Shown: positions 8,329 through 18,005, counted from the stretch's first letter. The stretch: 64,000 nucleotides of DNA from JAWKWH01 sp041397625 (GCA_041397625.1 JAWKWH010000005.1:62001-126000); one strand, 5' to 3'. Notes: generated by a model not told the origin, from the letters alone. Numbers and translations are program-made.

Positions 8329-11300
8329 CTAGTTCAATATTTCGCTTTCAATTTCAAGAGGATAACTATCGTTAAACGAGTCCCAGCGCTCTCGAACTAT
8401 CGCAATGATTGCATTAACCCTTTGGCGGGCCAATTCACCTTCGCCAGGCGTGGCTCGATAAATCAGCCTCAGAACCGAGTGTTCCTTTCTGAGCACCTCG
8501 ATGAGCTGGTCGATGCCGGCCCGCCATTTCGGCTTGAGCGCCGTGGTGCCATCCTCGAAGGCGCCGCCATTGATATCGAGCCGGACGACCCGTCCCGCGG
8601 CGGCGCCGAAATTCACCTTGACCGTCTTGCCAGCGGTAAGGCGAACCACACGCGGATTTTCCGTCGTCACCCGGTAACCCGTTGGCAAAGTTCGCGTATC
8701 CAGCTTCAGGATGAAATTGGAGCCGATCGCGCTGTCCGGAATATCGGCACATGCGACATGGAAGCGGCCATGGCGATCCGTGGTGATCAGGACGCCATTG
8801 ACAGTGGCGATGCGAACCGCCGGCAGGCCCGGCTCGCCATCGTCCGCATAGCCGTTGCGATTGCGATCGTCGAAGACCCGCCCGATCACATCGGAGCAAT
8901 CGAACACCGCCTCGATCTGCACTTCCACCGTGGCCGTGGCCTCGGCAGCCAGCAGATTGCCGCCGGAATCGTAGATGCGCGCGCGATTGACATACCTGCC
9001 GGCCCCGGCGGTGCTCAAAACGTCGAGCTGGATCGTGATCACGATGGTCTGGTTGGGCCCGAGCGTCAGTCCGGTGAACTCGAGCCTGGCGCCTGATTCG
9101 GTCGGCGTTGCGGCCACGCCATCCACCGTTGCCGAGCCCGGCACGAAGCGGAAGCCTGCCGGAATGATGTCGACCAGCGTCAGGTTCGTGTGGGTATTGG
9201 CGTCCTCATTGGTGACCTCGATCGTGTATTCGACGCGCTCGCCGCGGTGGACAAGACGCCGGTCTGCAACCTTGGTCACCGTGATATTGGTTGTCGCCGG
9301 CACCGGATCGACCGGAATGTGGTTGTGCATGAAGAAGGGATCGCCGGCCTCCAGCAGGATGGAAAGCGCATAGATCGCCGGCACGCCGGGCGGTGGCGGC
9401 GAGATGCTGTCGGAGGTCTGGCAGGCGCCCCCCGGCACGGCATCGAACGTGCAGGCGGTGAGTTCGGCATCGCCCGGCATCGGCGGCAGGATGGTCGACA
9501 CCGCCTGCACATAGGCCGCAGGCGGCGCCACTTCGATCACATAGCGGGTCTCGCCGGCCGGACAGGCCGGATCGGCGCCCGGAATGACTTGGAACCGATA
9601 TCCGCCATCGGGACCGGTCGTCTGGCCTTGCCAGGCCGGATCGACCAGGCAGGCGGCCGGCAGCGGATTGCCGCTGCCATCCGTCATCGTGACAACCGCG
9701 CCCTGCACCAGCTGACGCGTCAAGGCGTCGTAGACCACGCCCGACGGATTGATCGGCATGTTCTGGTCGGTCAGGTCCTGGCCGGGCGACAGGGTGATGT
9801 CGGAGATGCCGCCGATGATGTTTCCGCCGGGGTCGCGGAACACCAGCCGGTAACCCGGCGCGGCAGGAATGCCGGTCAATGAATAGGAGCCGTCGGCAGC
9901 GGTGACAGTCGTATCGATGACGAGGCCGCCGACCACCAGTTCAACCGTATACCCGCCCTGTCGCGCATCGGACGCCGGATCGAACAGGCCGTTTCCGTTG
10001 CTATCCTCGTAGACATAACCGGAGATGGTCGCGAGTTGCTCGACGACGACGGTGGCCACGGCGGTATCGCAGATGGTCGGATTGATCGCGTCGCAGATCC
10101 GGTATTCGAGCGTATAGGTACCCGCCGGCGTTCCGGGCGGTACATCGATGGTACCGTCCGGTTGCAGGACGAGATGATTGCCGGGGCTCTGGGAAATCTC
10201 CGTCAGTATCACTTCGGCCGGTACGAACGACGCTCCGTCCAGCGTGTCGTTGTCGAACACATTGATGTGGTCCGGGCTGCCATTGGTTCCATCAGCGACA
10301 GCTCCGGTCGAATCGTCCACCGCATCGATTACCGGTGGATCGACGGTGACCGACACCTCGGCGGTATCGCAGATCGTCGGATAGGCCGCGATGCAGATCT
10401 GGTAGGTGACGGTGTAGACGCCGGCGGGCGTACCCGCGGGCACATCGACCGTACCGTCGGGGTTGAGCGTCAGCGGAACGCCCGGCGTCATGTTGGTCAG
10501 GTTGACGTCGGCGGGCGCGAACGGGCTGCCGCTTACCGTATCGTTGTCGAAGACATTGACGACGCCGGTCGCGCCGGCCCGGCCGTTTACGCCTGTGGTT
10601 CCGTCATCGACCGCGTCTATCTCCGGCGGATCGACGACCAGCGAAGCTTCCAGCACGTCACCCGCAGTCGACGGATCCGCGACATCGGCACTTTGGGCCG
10701 CGGTCGTGATATTGGTGATCGTGTTGCCGCCCTGGCCCGTATCGATGGTTGCGTTGAGCGTGATCGTCTCGCTGGCGCCGACCGCTATTGTCCCGATCGA
10801 CCAGCGGCCGGCCGGCTCGTCAAAGGAGCCCTGACTGGCCGTCGCGACGGGGGGAGACGCCGTCAGGCCGGCTGGCAGAATATCGGTAAGATCGACATTG
10901 GTCGCTTCATCCGGCCCGTTGTTCGTCACGACGATCTGGAACTGAACGGTATCGCCGTCGCGGAACGTCCCGCCGGTCACGAGCGACTTCACCGTGACAA
11001 GATCGGCAGATGAGATCTCGATGCTCTCGGTCAGATCGTCTCCGTTCGGATTGGAATCGTTCTGGTCGAGCCCGGTAACGGCGACATTGTTGGTGATGGT
11101 CTGGCCAACCGTGCCGGCGTCCACCGTCGCGCTGATCTCCAGCGATACCGTCACGCCCGCCGGAATGGTGCCGACGTTCCAGACGCCGGTTCCCGAATCG
11201 TAGACGCCGCCACCGGTATCCGACACGTAGGTCAGGCCGGCGGGCAGCACGTCGGTCAGTTCGACGCCGGTCGCCTGTTCGGGACCGTTGTTGGTCACGT

Positions 11301-11934
11301 CGATCCTGAAGATCACCGTGGCGCCTTCACTCGGTGTCGCATCGGCCGAAGCCAGCGACTTGATGGTGACGAGGTCGACAGGTGTGCGCAGCACGGTTTC
11401 GGTGTCCCGCGCCGGCCCGACCGGATTTCCGGCGGGGTCCGTGGCCGTCGCCTCGATGGTATTGGTTATGAATCCAGCGGTCACATCGGCTGGAACGACG
11501 ATCATCGTCGCGATGCAGGTAACCGTCTCTCCAGGCGCCATGGTCGCGATTACCGCGCCGCCGCCGGGGCAGACCACAGCGTCCGCGTCGGGGTCCGAGA
11601 CCGTCACGGCGCTCAGCGTCGCGTTTCCGGTATTGGTGACGTCGATATCGAAGGCCAGAACCTCGCCGGCATTGACATAAGTCGGCGTGCGCGCCCGCTT
11701 GTCGACGTTCAGGTCCGGAGCCAGGTCCTGAACGTCGACATTTTCGGTCGCCGGCGGGGAGTTGATGGCACTCCCGCCATAAGTGCCCGTCGCCACCACG
11801 GTGTTGGTGATGGCGGCAAGCGCGTACTGCATCTGCGCCAGCGACAGGATGACGGCAAGGAGCACCATCCACGGCGACTTGCGCCGCCGCGCCGCGGTGT
11901 CCTGCCATCCCTGTCTCCGGCGCAATGCGATCAT
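8329..11934 (-). CDS. DUF11-repeat surface protein with C-terminal OmpA-like domain (proposed fibre base)
   Basis: This is a 1201-residue exported protein. The signal peptide is basic, has the hydrophobic core WMVLLAVILSLAQMQ and a likely cleavage after ALA (residue 40). The mature N-terminus begins AITNTVVATGTYGG, which matches the final strand of a DUF11 domain. Then follow three DUF11 (conserved-repeat TIGR01451-type) domains, each opening with a D-L-x-x-x-K motif and containing VTNxG. Two tandem DAVDD/VFDND cadherin-like repeats (about residues 435-630), an SdrD-B-like segment (YVYEDSNGNGLFD), another DUF11 domain and a second SdrD-B-like segment (GRVFDDRNRNGYADDGE) come next. The C-terminus (about 1090-1201) resembles an OmpA-like peptidoglycan-associated domain. 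I infer periplasmic anchoring of an extracellular chain. Confidence 0.75.
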   Translation of the reverse strand: MIALRRRQGWQDTAARRRKSPWMVLLAVILSLAQMQYALAAITNTVVATGTYGGSAINSPPATENVDVQDLAPDLNVDKRARTPTYVNAGEVLAFDIDVTNTGNATLSAVTVSDPDADAVVCPGGGAVIATMAPGETVTCIATMIVVPADVTAGFITNTIEATATDPAGNPVGPARDTETVLRTPVDLVTIKSLASADATPSEGATVIFRIDVTNNGPEQATGVELTDVLPAGLTYVSDTGGGVYDSGTGVWNVGTIPAGVTVSLEISATVDAGTVGQTITNNVAVTGLDQNDSNPNGDDLTESIEISSADLVTVKSLVTGGTFRDGDTVQFQIVVTNNGPDEATNVDLTDILPAGLTASPPVATASQGSFDEPAGRWSIGTIAVGASETITLNATIDTGQGGNTITNITTAAQSADVADPSTAGDVLEASLVVDPPEIDAVDDGTTGVNGRAGATGVVNVFDNDTVSGSPFAPADVNLTNMTPGVPLTLNPDGTVDVPAGTPAGVYTVTYQICIAAYPTICDTAEVSVTVDPPVIDAVDDSTGAVADGTNGSPDHINVFDNDTLDGASFVPAEVILTEISQSPGNHLVLQPDGTIDVPPGTPAGTYTLEYRICDAINPTICDTAVATVVVEQLATISGYVYEDSNGNGLFDPASDARQGGYTVELVVGGLVIDTTVTAADGSYSLTGIPAAPGYRLVFRDPGGNIIGGISDITLSPGQDLTDQNMPINPSGVVYDALTRQLVQGAVVTMTDGSGNPLPAACLVDPAWQGQTTGPDGGYRFQVIPGADPACPAGETRYVIEVAPPAAYVQAVSTILPPMPGDAELTACTFDAVPGGACQTSDSISPPPPGVPAIYALSILLEAGDPFFMHNHIPVDPVPATTNITVTKVADRRLVHRGERVEYTIEVTNEDANTHTNLTLVDIIPAGFRFVPGSATVDGVAATPTESGARLEFTGLTLGPNQTIVITIQLDVLSTAGAGRYVNRARIYDSGGNLLAAEATATVEVQIEAVFDCSDVIGRVFDDRNRNGYADDGEPGLPAVRIATVNGVLITTDRHGRFHVACADIPDSAIGSNFILKLDTRTLPTGYRVTTENPRVVRLTAGKTVKVNFGAAAGRVVRLDINGGAFEDGTTALKPKWRAGIDQLIEVLRKEHSVLRLIYRATPGEGELARQRVNAIIAIVRERWDSFNDSYPLEIESEILN

Positions 11935-12085
11935 GCCCTGTCCGCTCCCTTGCAGGAGCCTCGCAAGAGGCGGATCGGGTTGCGTCCGGATATTCGCAAG
12001 CCGGCAACCCGGCCGCCAGCCATGCCTGTCGCGAGGGCGCGACAGGTTCGGCGTCCCGCACGTAAGCGCGGGCCCGGGACGGGCG

Positions 12086-12103
12086 GCCCGGTTTTGACCG
12101 GGC
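12086..12103 (-). other. Intercistronic hairpin between DUF11 genes
   Basis: A perfect 7-bp stem (GCCCGGT/ACCGGGC) with a 4-nt loop lies 30 nt beyond the stop codon of the 314-residue gene on the minus strand. No U-tract follows, so it looks more like an mRNA-stabilising or partly terminating element than a full terminator. Confidence 0.5.
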
Positions 12104-12133
12104 TAGCGGATGAATCCGGTGACATCGATGACC

Positions 12134-13078
12134 TTACTGCAGGTTGTCGACGTCGGACTGCGTCACCGTATAGGTCGAGGTGAACGTGATCACGTCCTGC
12201 GGTCCAAGCGTGTCCCAGTTGCCGTCGACACCGCCATCGGTGGAGTCTCCGGTGGTGCCGTTGTCGGCCAACAGCGCTTCGCTGCCGGGCACCGGCGCCG
12301 GGCCGGAACCGTTGTGGGAATCGCTCAGGAAGACATTGGTGATCGCCACGTTACCCGTATTGGTGACGGTGTAGGTGTAGGTGATGACCTGACCCACGGT
12401 CACATCGGTGGTGTCGTCGGCCACCTTGGCGACCGTCAGGCTGGCGGTGACATCCTCCAGATCGATCGAGTAGCTGATCTGGCCGGTCGTCGGGCTGCCG
12501 CCATAGGTGCCCGTCGCCGTCGCCGTGTTATCGATGTCGCCATCGCCGCCACCGTTGGAATCCAGATCGGCCTGCACGACGGTATAGGTCGATGTGAAAT
12601 TGACCGTGTCGCCGGGCGCAAGCGTGTCCCAGATATTGTCCAGACCGTCATCGGTCGAGTCGCCGATCGTTCCGGTGTCTGTCAGCGGCGTACCGGAAAA
12701 CACCGGCGTCGGTGCGGTACCCGCGCCGTCATGTACGTCGGCCAGGCTGACATTGGTCATGGTCACATTGCCGGAATTGGTGACCGTATAGGTGTAGGTC
12801 ACCGTCTGGCCCACCGCGACATCCGTGTCGTCGTCGGCAACCTTGGTCACTGTCAGCGCCGGGGCGGCGTCGACGACATCGACGTTCTCGGTATCGGTGT
12901 TCGTCACATCGTCGGTATTGCCCGGAGACGAACCGGTAACCGTCACCGTGTTGTCGATCGTTGCCCAGGCCGGTGCGACCTGCCAAATACCGATCATAAG
13001 CGCCAGCGGCGCGACCATCATGGCGCGGACCGGCAGATTGACAGGGGAGATCATTCCCCTGTTTGCATGTTCATTCAT
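12134..13078 (-). CDS. Small DUF11 two-domain exported protein (proposed fibre stalk subunit)
   Basis: This is a 314-residue protein. The start ATG at 13076-13078 has AAGGAG upstream. The signal peptide has the core MMVAPLALMIGIWQ and a likely cleavage after APAWA (residue 39). The mature protein begins TIDNTVTVTG. It then contains one complete DUF11 domain whose last part reads STYTVVQADLDSNGGGDGDI followed by DNTATATGTYGG. A second DUF11 domain stops at STYTVTQSDVDNLQ, exactly before the strand that should follow. The missing strand has the same sequence pattern as the protein's own mature N-terminus, so copies could join head to tail by strand donation. It lies between two larger DUF11 genes in the same orientation. 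No covalent-linkage motif (sortase site, Lys-Asn isopeptide set) was identified. Confidence 0.78.
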   Translation of the reverse strand: MNEHANRGMISPVNLPVRAMMVAPLALMIGIWQVAPAWATIDNTVTVTGSSPGNTDDVTNTDTENVDVVDAAPALTVTKVADDDTDVAVGQTVTYTYTVTNSGNVTMTNVSLADVHDGAGTAPTPVFSGTPLTDTGTIGDSTDDGLDNIWDTLAPGDTVNFTSTYTVVQADLDSNGGGDGDIDNTATATGTYGGSPTTGQISYSIDLEDVTASLTVAKVADDTTDVTVGQVITYTYTVTNTGNVAITNVFLSDSHNGSGPAPVPGSEALLADNGTTGDSTDGGVDGNWDTLGPQDVITFTSTYTVTQSDVDNLQ

Positions 13079-13302
13079 AACCAGGCTCCTTTTGGTTTTC
13101 GATTGAACTGAACTTGTTTTCTGCTCTTGGTTCCAAAACATCGTTTCGGCTCCGTAATTTGTTTTGGAATTTTCGGATTGGCGATTTGGGCTCGACATTG
13201 CCCTTCGTCGCTTCGATGGACGGCAGCCGCCACAGAGCAGCCAGCGCACCAGCGGATCGCGTACCCTTCGGCCAAACGGGCTGTCGAACGGGGTTTCCGG
13301 TG

Positions 13303-13320
13303 CGGGCCGCATGCGGCCCG
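13303..13320 (-). other. Perfect 18-bp palindrome downstream of first DUF11 gene
   Basis: CGGGCCGCATGCGGCCCG is self-complementary. It sits in the 275-nt gap between the 1004-residue and 314-residue DUF11 genes, 34 nt past the first gene's stop. As RNA it forms a GC-rich hairpin without a U-tract. It may set the ratio of the two products by processing or partial termination. The rest of the gap shows no gene; the ribosome site of the next gene is at its end. Confidence 0.5.
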
Positions 13321-13353
13321 AAATCATGCGATCATGGCTTTTGTCGTTCCGCG

Positions 13354-16300
13354 TCATTGCAGTGTATCCACATCTGATTGGGTTACTGTGTAGGTGGCGG
13401 TGAAGGTGACGACGTCGCCGGGCGCGATCGCATCCCAGGTTCCGTCGATGCCGCCATCGGTGGAATCGCCGAGCGGACCGTTGTCGGCGGTCAGCGTTTC
13501 GTTGGACGGCACGGGCGCGGCACCCGATCCGCCATGGGCGTCGGACAGCGACACGTTGGTGATGGTCTGATTGCCGGTGTTCTCGACGCGGTAGGTGTAG
13601 GTAATCACCTGACCGGCTACGACATCGGTCGTGTCGTCGGCCGTCTTGGTAATCGTCAATCCGGGATTGATATTGAGGATCACCGCCGCGCTGGCGGTTT
13701 CGTTGACGCCGCCATTGGCGGTAACCGTCACCGTGTTGTCGATGTCGCCGTCGCCGCCGCCATTGGTGTCGAAATCGGCGATCGCCGCGGCATAGGTACC
13801 GGTACATGTCGCCACGCCACCCGGTGCCAGGTCATCGGGCGTGGCGCCGGTTCCCGGCGTGCACGACATGCCGGACAGCAACGGGTCGGAGACCGCGATG
13901 TTGCGGAGCGTCTTCGTACCGGTATTGGTCAGCGTGATCGTGTAGGTGATGACATCGCCGACAGCACTGACGCTGGCGACGTCCGGCGCCTTGGAAACCG
14001 ACAGCGACCGGGTTGCCGAATTGGTCGTGGTGGCCGAGGCGCTCCAGAGCGTCGCGCCGGTCTCGCTCGTCGTCACATCGAGCGTGTTGACCAGATCGTT
14101 GTCGTCGTCGATCTCGGCCTGGCTCACCACATGGCTCGCCGTATAGGTCCACACCTCGCCCACTTCGAGCACGCCGGCGACGCCGCCGTCGCCGGTCGGT
14201 CCGCTGAGCGTCAACGCTGTCGAACCGACGCCCTGGGCAAGCGTATCGGCAACACCGATCCCGGTCAGTTCCGCATTGCCGGTGTTGGTCACGGTCATCG
14301 TGTAGTTGAGCGCCGCCCCGGCTGCCGAAACGTCCGCAACGTCGACCACCTTGGTGACCGACAATTGGAAGTCGTTCACCGTTACGCTCTCGGTCAGATC
14401 GTCACCCGCCGTCGTCGGGTCGGTCTGGTCTGGCGTCGTTGCCGCCGTCGTGGTGTTGGTGATGACATTGCCGCCTTCGCCGACATCGACCGTGCCCTCC
14501 AGCGTCAGCGTCGCCGAGGCACCGTTGGCAAGCGTGCCCACCGTCCAAACGCCGGTGCCCGAGGCGTAGGAGCCCTGGCTCACCGTGCCGTTGTTGACCG
14601 TCGCCGTCAGACCCGCCGGCAAAAGGTCGGTCAGAGACACGTTCGTCGCCTGCGCCGCACCGTTGTTGGTCACCGTCACCAGGAAGGTCACGGTGTCGCC
14701 TTCCGTTGGCGTCGGATCGCCCGACGGGAGCGTTTTTGCCGTCACCAGATTTGCGTCGTTGTCGACCGTCACGCTTTCGGTCAGATCGTCGCCCGTTGTC
14801 GTCGGGTCGGTCTGGTCCGGCGTCGTTGCCGCCGTCGTGGTGTTGGTGATGACATTGCCGCCTTCGCCGACATCGACCGTGCCCTCCAGCGTCAGCGTCG
14901 CCGAGGCGCCGTTGGCAAGCGTGCCCACCGTCCAAACGCCGGTGCCCGAGGCGTAGGAGCCCTGGCTCACCGTGCCGTTGTTGACCGTTGCCGTGAGCCC
15001 GGCCGGCAAAAGGTCGGTCAGCGTTACATTCGTCGCCTGGTCGGCGCCATTGTTGGTCACGGTCACCAGGAAGGTCACGGCATCGCCTTCCGCCGGCGTC
15101 GGATCGCCCGACGACAGCGTCTTCACCGTCACCAGATTGGCCAGCAGTTCGCGCGGCAGGACGACCTGGGACGTGTTGGACTGAAGGCGGGTCGCGAATG
15201 ATTGCGCCCCGGTTCCGACGCCTGCCACCGCATTGTTCGTGATGTCGCTGGCAACCATGTCGCCGGCGGTCACCACATAGTTCGCGTTGCAGCTGTGGGT
15301 GCCGCCTACGGGAATGTCGGCCGCAATCGTGCCGCAGGTGAACGTCCCGATCAGGTCATCCTGGATCTGAATGTTCTGGCCGGTATTGATCGGCAGCGGT
15401 CCGTCATTGGTGATCGTGTAGGTGTAGGTGATCGTCTCACCCAACGTCGAATAGCCGGTGGCGGCGGTCGTCTTGACCAGGCTGATCGACTGGTTGACCG
15501 TAATCGCCGATGCGCCCCATACGCCGACGCCGCGTACCGCGGCATTGCGGCTGGTCACGCCATAGACGTTCTCGATGGATTCGTCGTAGGCGATGGTCGC
15601 GACGCTTGTCCCCGCCGGATATGTTGCAAGGATCGAACCGAAATCATCGCCGTCGGAAACGTTCGAGCCCGTGCTGCCGAAATTGTAGATGCATTGCGCC
15701 TGGTTGGCGGCCAGCGCTCCAGTCGCGCCGGAGCCGGATCCCGGACCGATACGCACCGAGCGGGAAGACGCGAGCGGTGACACATAGGACAGCGTCGGGT
15801 TGCCGGCGTTTCCGGTCAGCGTGACGAAATCGCAGCGATCCGTACCGCTGTTGTTGTCGACCGGATCGATATCGGAAACCCGAAACGACAGCGCATCCAC
15901 CGCGACCGGGGTGGCGCCGGTGAGAAATTCCAGTGTCGCCGTATTGGTCGATTCGCCGACGCCACTGTTGCCGTTGGCCGAGTCCCAGACCAGCCAGATG
16001 GAGTATTCGGAACCGAAGGTATTGCCAGCAAATGTGTACAGGTCGTCCGGTGTGCCGGAATAGGCTGATCCGCCGAAACGCGTAACGCTCGTTCGCGCAT
16101 CGAGCCGGAAACCGTACTGGTCCGTCATCGTGAAAGTGTACGGACCCACGCCGTTCGTCGGCCAGTTGTGCGTACCACCCCAATCGAAGGTGAAGTCGCC
16201 GGCCTGGACCGGCTGGATCGTTGCCATGGAGATTGCCGCGGCAACCGCAACACCGATACCGACCCGCCGCAGAACCGGCCGCCACAGGTCCGGGAGGCAT

Positions 16301-16368
16301 GATCGGGAGGCTTCTACCGCTTCGGCGCGGGGATCGTCAGGCGGTCGAGCGACGGCAACAAAAGCCAT
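13354..16368 (-). CDS. Large DUF11-repeat exported protein (proposed fibre tip)
   Basis: Read from the ATG at 16366-16368 the protein has 1004 residues. A signal peptide with core GIGVAVAAAISMATI ends at PVQA (residue 56). An N-terminal globular domain (about 57-290) has no repeat pattern and contains two well-separated Cys pairs. Six DUF11 domains follow. Domains 2 and 3 are nearly identical (387-bp duplication), and the sixth stops at YTVTQSDVDTLQ, before its final strand. The start is uncertain. The frame stays open to 16707, and an AAGGAGG lies at about 16466-16475 without a canonical in-frame start at the right distance. It is the first gene of the four-gene surface operon. The unique N-terminal domain fits a tip adhesin, which is inference. 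Confidence 0.75.
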   Translation of the reverse strand: MAFVAVARPPDDPRAEAVEASRSCLPDLWRPVLRRVGIGVAVAAAISMATIQPVQAGDFTFDWGGTHNWPTNGVGPYTFTMTDQYGFRLDARTSVTRFGGSAYSGTPDDLYTFAGNTFGSEYSIWLVWDSANGNSGVGESTNTATLEFLTGATPVAVDALSFRVSDIDPVDNNSGTDRCDFVTLTGNAGNPTLSYVSPLASSRSVRIGPGSGSGATGALAANQAQCIYNFGSTGSNVSDGDDFGSILATYPAGTSVATIAYDESIENVYGVTSRNAAVRGVGVWGASAITVNQSISLVKTTAATGYSTLGETITYTYTITNDGPLPINTGQNIQIQDDLIGTFTCGTIAADIPVGGTHSCNANYVVTAGDMVASDITNNAVAGVGTGAQSFATRLQSNTSQVVLPRELLANLVTVKTLSSGDPTPAEGDAVTFLVTVTNNGADQATNVTLTDLLPAGLTATVNNGTVSQGSYASGTGVWTVGTLANGASATLTLEGTVDVGEGGNVITNTTTAATTPDQTDPTTTGDDLTESVTVDNDANLVTAKTLPSGDPTPTEGDTVTFLVTVTNNGAAQATNVSLTDLLPAGLTATVNNGTVSQGSYASGTGVWTVGTLANGASATLTLEGTVDVGEGGNVITNTTTAATTPDQTDPTTAGDDLTESVTVNDFQLSVTKVVDVADVSAAGAALNYTMTVTNTGNAELTGIGVADTLAQGVGSTALTLSGPTGDGGVAGVLEVGEVWTYTASHVVSQAEIDDDNDLVNTLDVTTSETGATLWSASATTTNSATRSLSVSKAPDVASVSAVGDVITYTITLTNTGTKTLRNIAVSDPLLSGMSCTPGTGATPDDLAPGGVATCTGTYAAAIADFDTNGGGDGDIDNTVTVTANGGVNETASAAVILNINPGLTITKTADDTTDVVAGQVITYTYRVENTGNQTITNVSLSDAHGGSGAAPVPSNETLTADNGPLGDSTDGGIDGTWDAIAPGDVVTFTATYTVTQSDVDTLQ
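14374..15147 (-). repeat. Tandem 387-bp duplication encoding two DUF11 domains
   Basis: Two consecutive units (14374-14760 and 14761-15147) are near-identical at the nucleotide level over most of their length and encode 129 residues each. The period is one full DUF11 domain plus linker. Differences are mostly single bases, indicating recent duplication or gene conversion. Confidence 0.85.
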
Positions 16369-16727
16369 CCTTCCCGCGAGGGCCCTCAGAGCCGCCGCGA
16401 AGCTGGTGCGGATTTCATTCCGCAGACCCCGTCGAGGTGCCCTAATGCTCCCCGCTTGCCTGCCCTCCTTTTCCCGGCGTGACCGGCCGCAAGGCCGGAA
16501 TTCCGCGATCCTAGGCATAACGCCAGCCAGCGCCAATGCCGCCGCGGTAGATTCCGCGGTCAATTGCCCGGAATCCAACGCGAAATCGGTGATTCGCCGC
16601 CTATAGTTGTGAATCAGATCGGCGCCCGTGTCACCCTTTGTGCGGACGACAGGGCACCGGCCCAAAGGGCGCGGTTCGCAGCGGAAGGGCGCAAAGCCGC
16701 CGAACAAGCGGCGGGAGCGGCGAGCTG

Positions 16728-18005
16728 TTACCGCTTTATGTCGCCGGCATCGATCAGTATCGCCCTGAAATCATTGACATTCGTTCCCGTCGGTCCCGGT
16801 GAGAACAGGTCACCGATCGCGTCGAATGCCGTCCACGCATCATTGTCGTCGAGCAGGGTGGCGGGATCGAGCCCCATGTCGCGGAGCCGGGCCACGGTCG
16901 CGGCATCGGCGAAAGCGCCGGCATTGTCCTGCATCCCGTCGACGCCGTCGGTGTCCGCGGCGAGCGCAAAAATTCCGGCCAAACAATCGATATCCATTGC
17001 CAGCGACAATTGGAACTCGCTGTTCCGACCGCCCTTGCCGCCGCCGCGCACGGTGACCGTGGTTTCTCCTCCCGACAGCAGAACCACCGGTTTCGAAAAC
17101 GGCCTGTCTCGAAACAGCACTTCGCGGGCCATTGCCGCATGAACGCGCGCCGCCTCGCGTGCTTCGCCTTCGATCGCATCCGAGAGGATCACCGCCCTGA
17201 TCCCCTGACGCCGGGCTTCAGCCTGTGCCGCCTCCAGTGAAACGCCGGCCGAAGCGATGACATGATGTTCGTGGCCGGCAAACCTCGGATCGCCGGGTGA
17301 TGGTGCCGTTGCTTCCGGCCGAGCGATATGGGCGAGGACGGGTTTCGGAACCGCGATGGAGTAGCGTTTGATGGCGGCAAGCGCCTCCTCGCGGGTTCCC
17401 GGACCGGCGACCGTCGGCCCGGAGGCCACCAGCGCCGGATCGTCGCCCGGAATATCGGAGACGATCAGGCTGACGACCCGCGCCGGATGCGCAGCCGCCG
17501 CAAGCCGGCCGCCCTTGATACGCGACACATGCTTGCGGATGGTGTTCATGGCCGAAATCGGCGCGCCCGATCCCAACAGCGCCTCGTTGAGCGCAACCTC
17601 GTCATCCAGGGTCAATTCGCCCGCAGGCGCTGGCAGCAGCGCCGAACCGCCGCCGGAAATCAGTGCGATCACCAGGTCGTCGGCGGTAAGGTCGCCAACC
17701 GTTTCGAGCAGTCGGCGCGATGCCTCAAGACCGGCTTCATCCGGAACCGGATGGGCAGCCTCGATGATCTCGATGCGCTCGCACTCGACACCGAAGCCGT
17801 AGCGCGTGACCACCACGCCCCCCAGCGGCCCGTCCCACCGTTGCTCGAGCGCACGGGCCATCTGGGCAGATCCCTTGCCCGCACCGACAATGATGGTCCG
17901 GCCGGCCGGCCGATGTGGCAGAAAGCGTTCGATCGAACGTTGGGGGTCAGCCGCGGCAACGGCGGCATCAAACAGCGAAACGAGAAAAGCACGCGGGTCG
18001 ATCAT
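16728..18005 (-). CDS. ttuD: Glycerate 2-kinase (MOFRL family, TtuD-type)
   Basis: This is a 425-residue protein of the glycerate kinase type II / MOFRL family, which phosphorylates D-glycerate to 2-phosphoglycerate. Older annotations call it hydroxypyruvate reductase. Visible signatures are IIVGAGKGSAQMARALE (about 37-53), ALISGGGSALLPAP, SAMNTIRKHVSRIKGGRLA, VSDIPGDDPALVASGPT and the C-terminal MOFRL part FALAADTDGVDGMQDNAGA. It lies upstream of guaD and puuD on the same strand. Glyoxylate from purine breakdown can be converted to glycerate, so a link is possible, but no glyoxylate carboligase is present. The start ATG overlaps the stop of a 19-codon upstream frame. Confidence 0.88.
   Translation of the reverse strand: MIDPRAFLVSLFDAAVAAADPQRSIERFLPHRPAGRTIIVGAGKGSAQMARALEQRWDGPLGGVVVTRYGFGVECERIEIIEAAHPVPDEAGLEASRRLLETVGDLTADDLVIALISGGGSALLPAPAGELTLDDEVALNEALLGSGAPISAMNTIRKHVSRIKGGRLAAAAHPARVVSLIVSDIPGDDPALVASGPTVAGPGTREEALAAIKRYSIAVPKPVLAHIARPEATAPSPGDPRFAGHEHHVIASAGVSLEAAQAEARRQGIRAVILSDAIEGEAREAARVHAAMAREVLFRDRPFSKPVVLLSGGETTVTVRGGGKGGRNSEFQLSLAMDIDCLAGIFALAADTDGVDGMQDNAGAFADAATVARLRDMGLDPATLLDDNDAWTAFDAIGDLFSPGPTGTNVNDFRAILIDAGDIKR

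Noticed and set aside
14374..15147. Tandem repeat considered as CRISPR or other array
   Set aside because: There are only two 387-bp units, in frame within a protein and with no spacers.
13378..15201. 607-codon plus-strand frame opposite the first DUF11 gene
   Set aside because: It mirrors the DUF11 repeats, including the 387-bp duplication, has no ribosome site, and yields an Arg/Gly/His-rich composition unlike any protein family.
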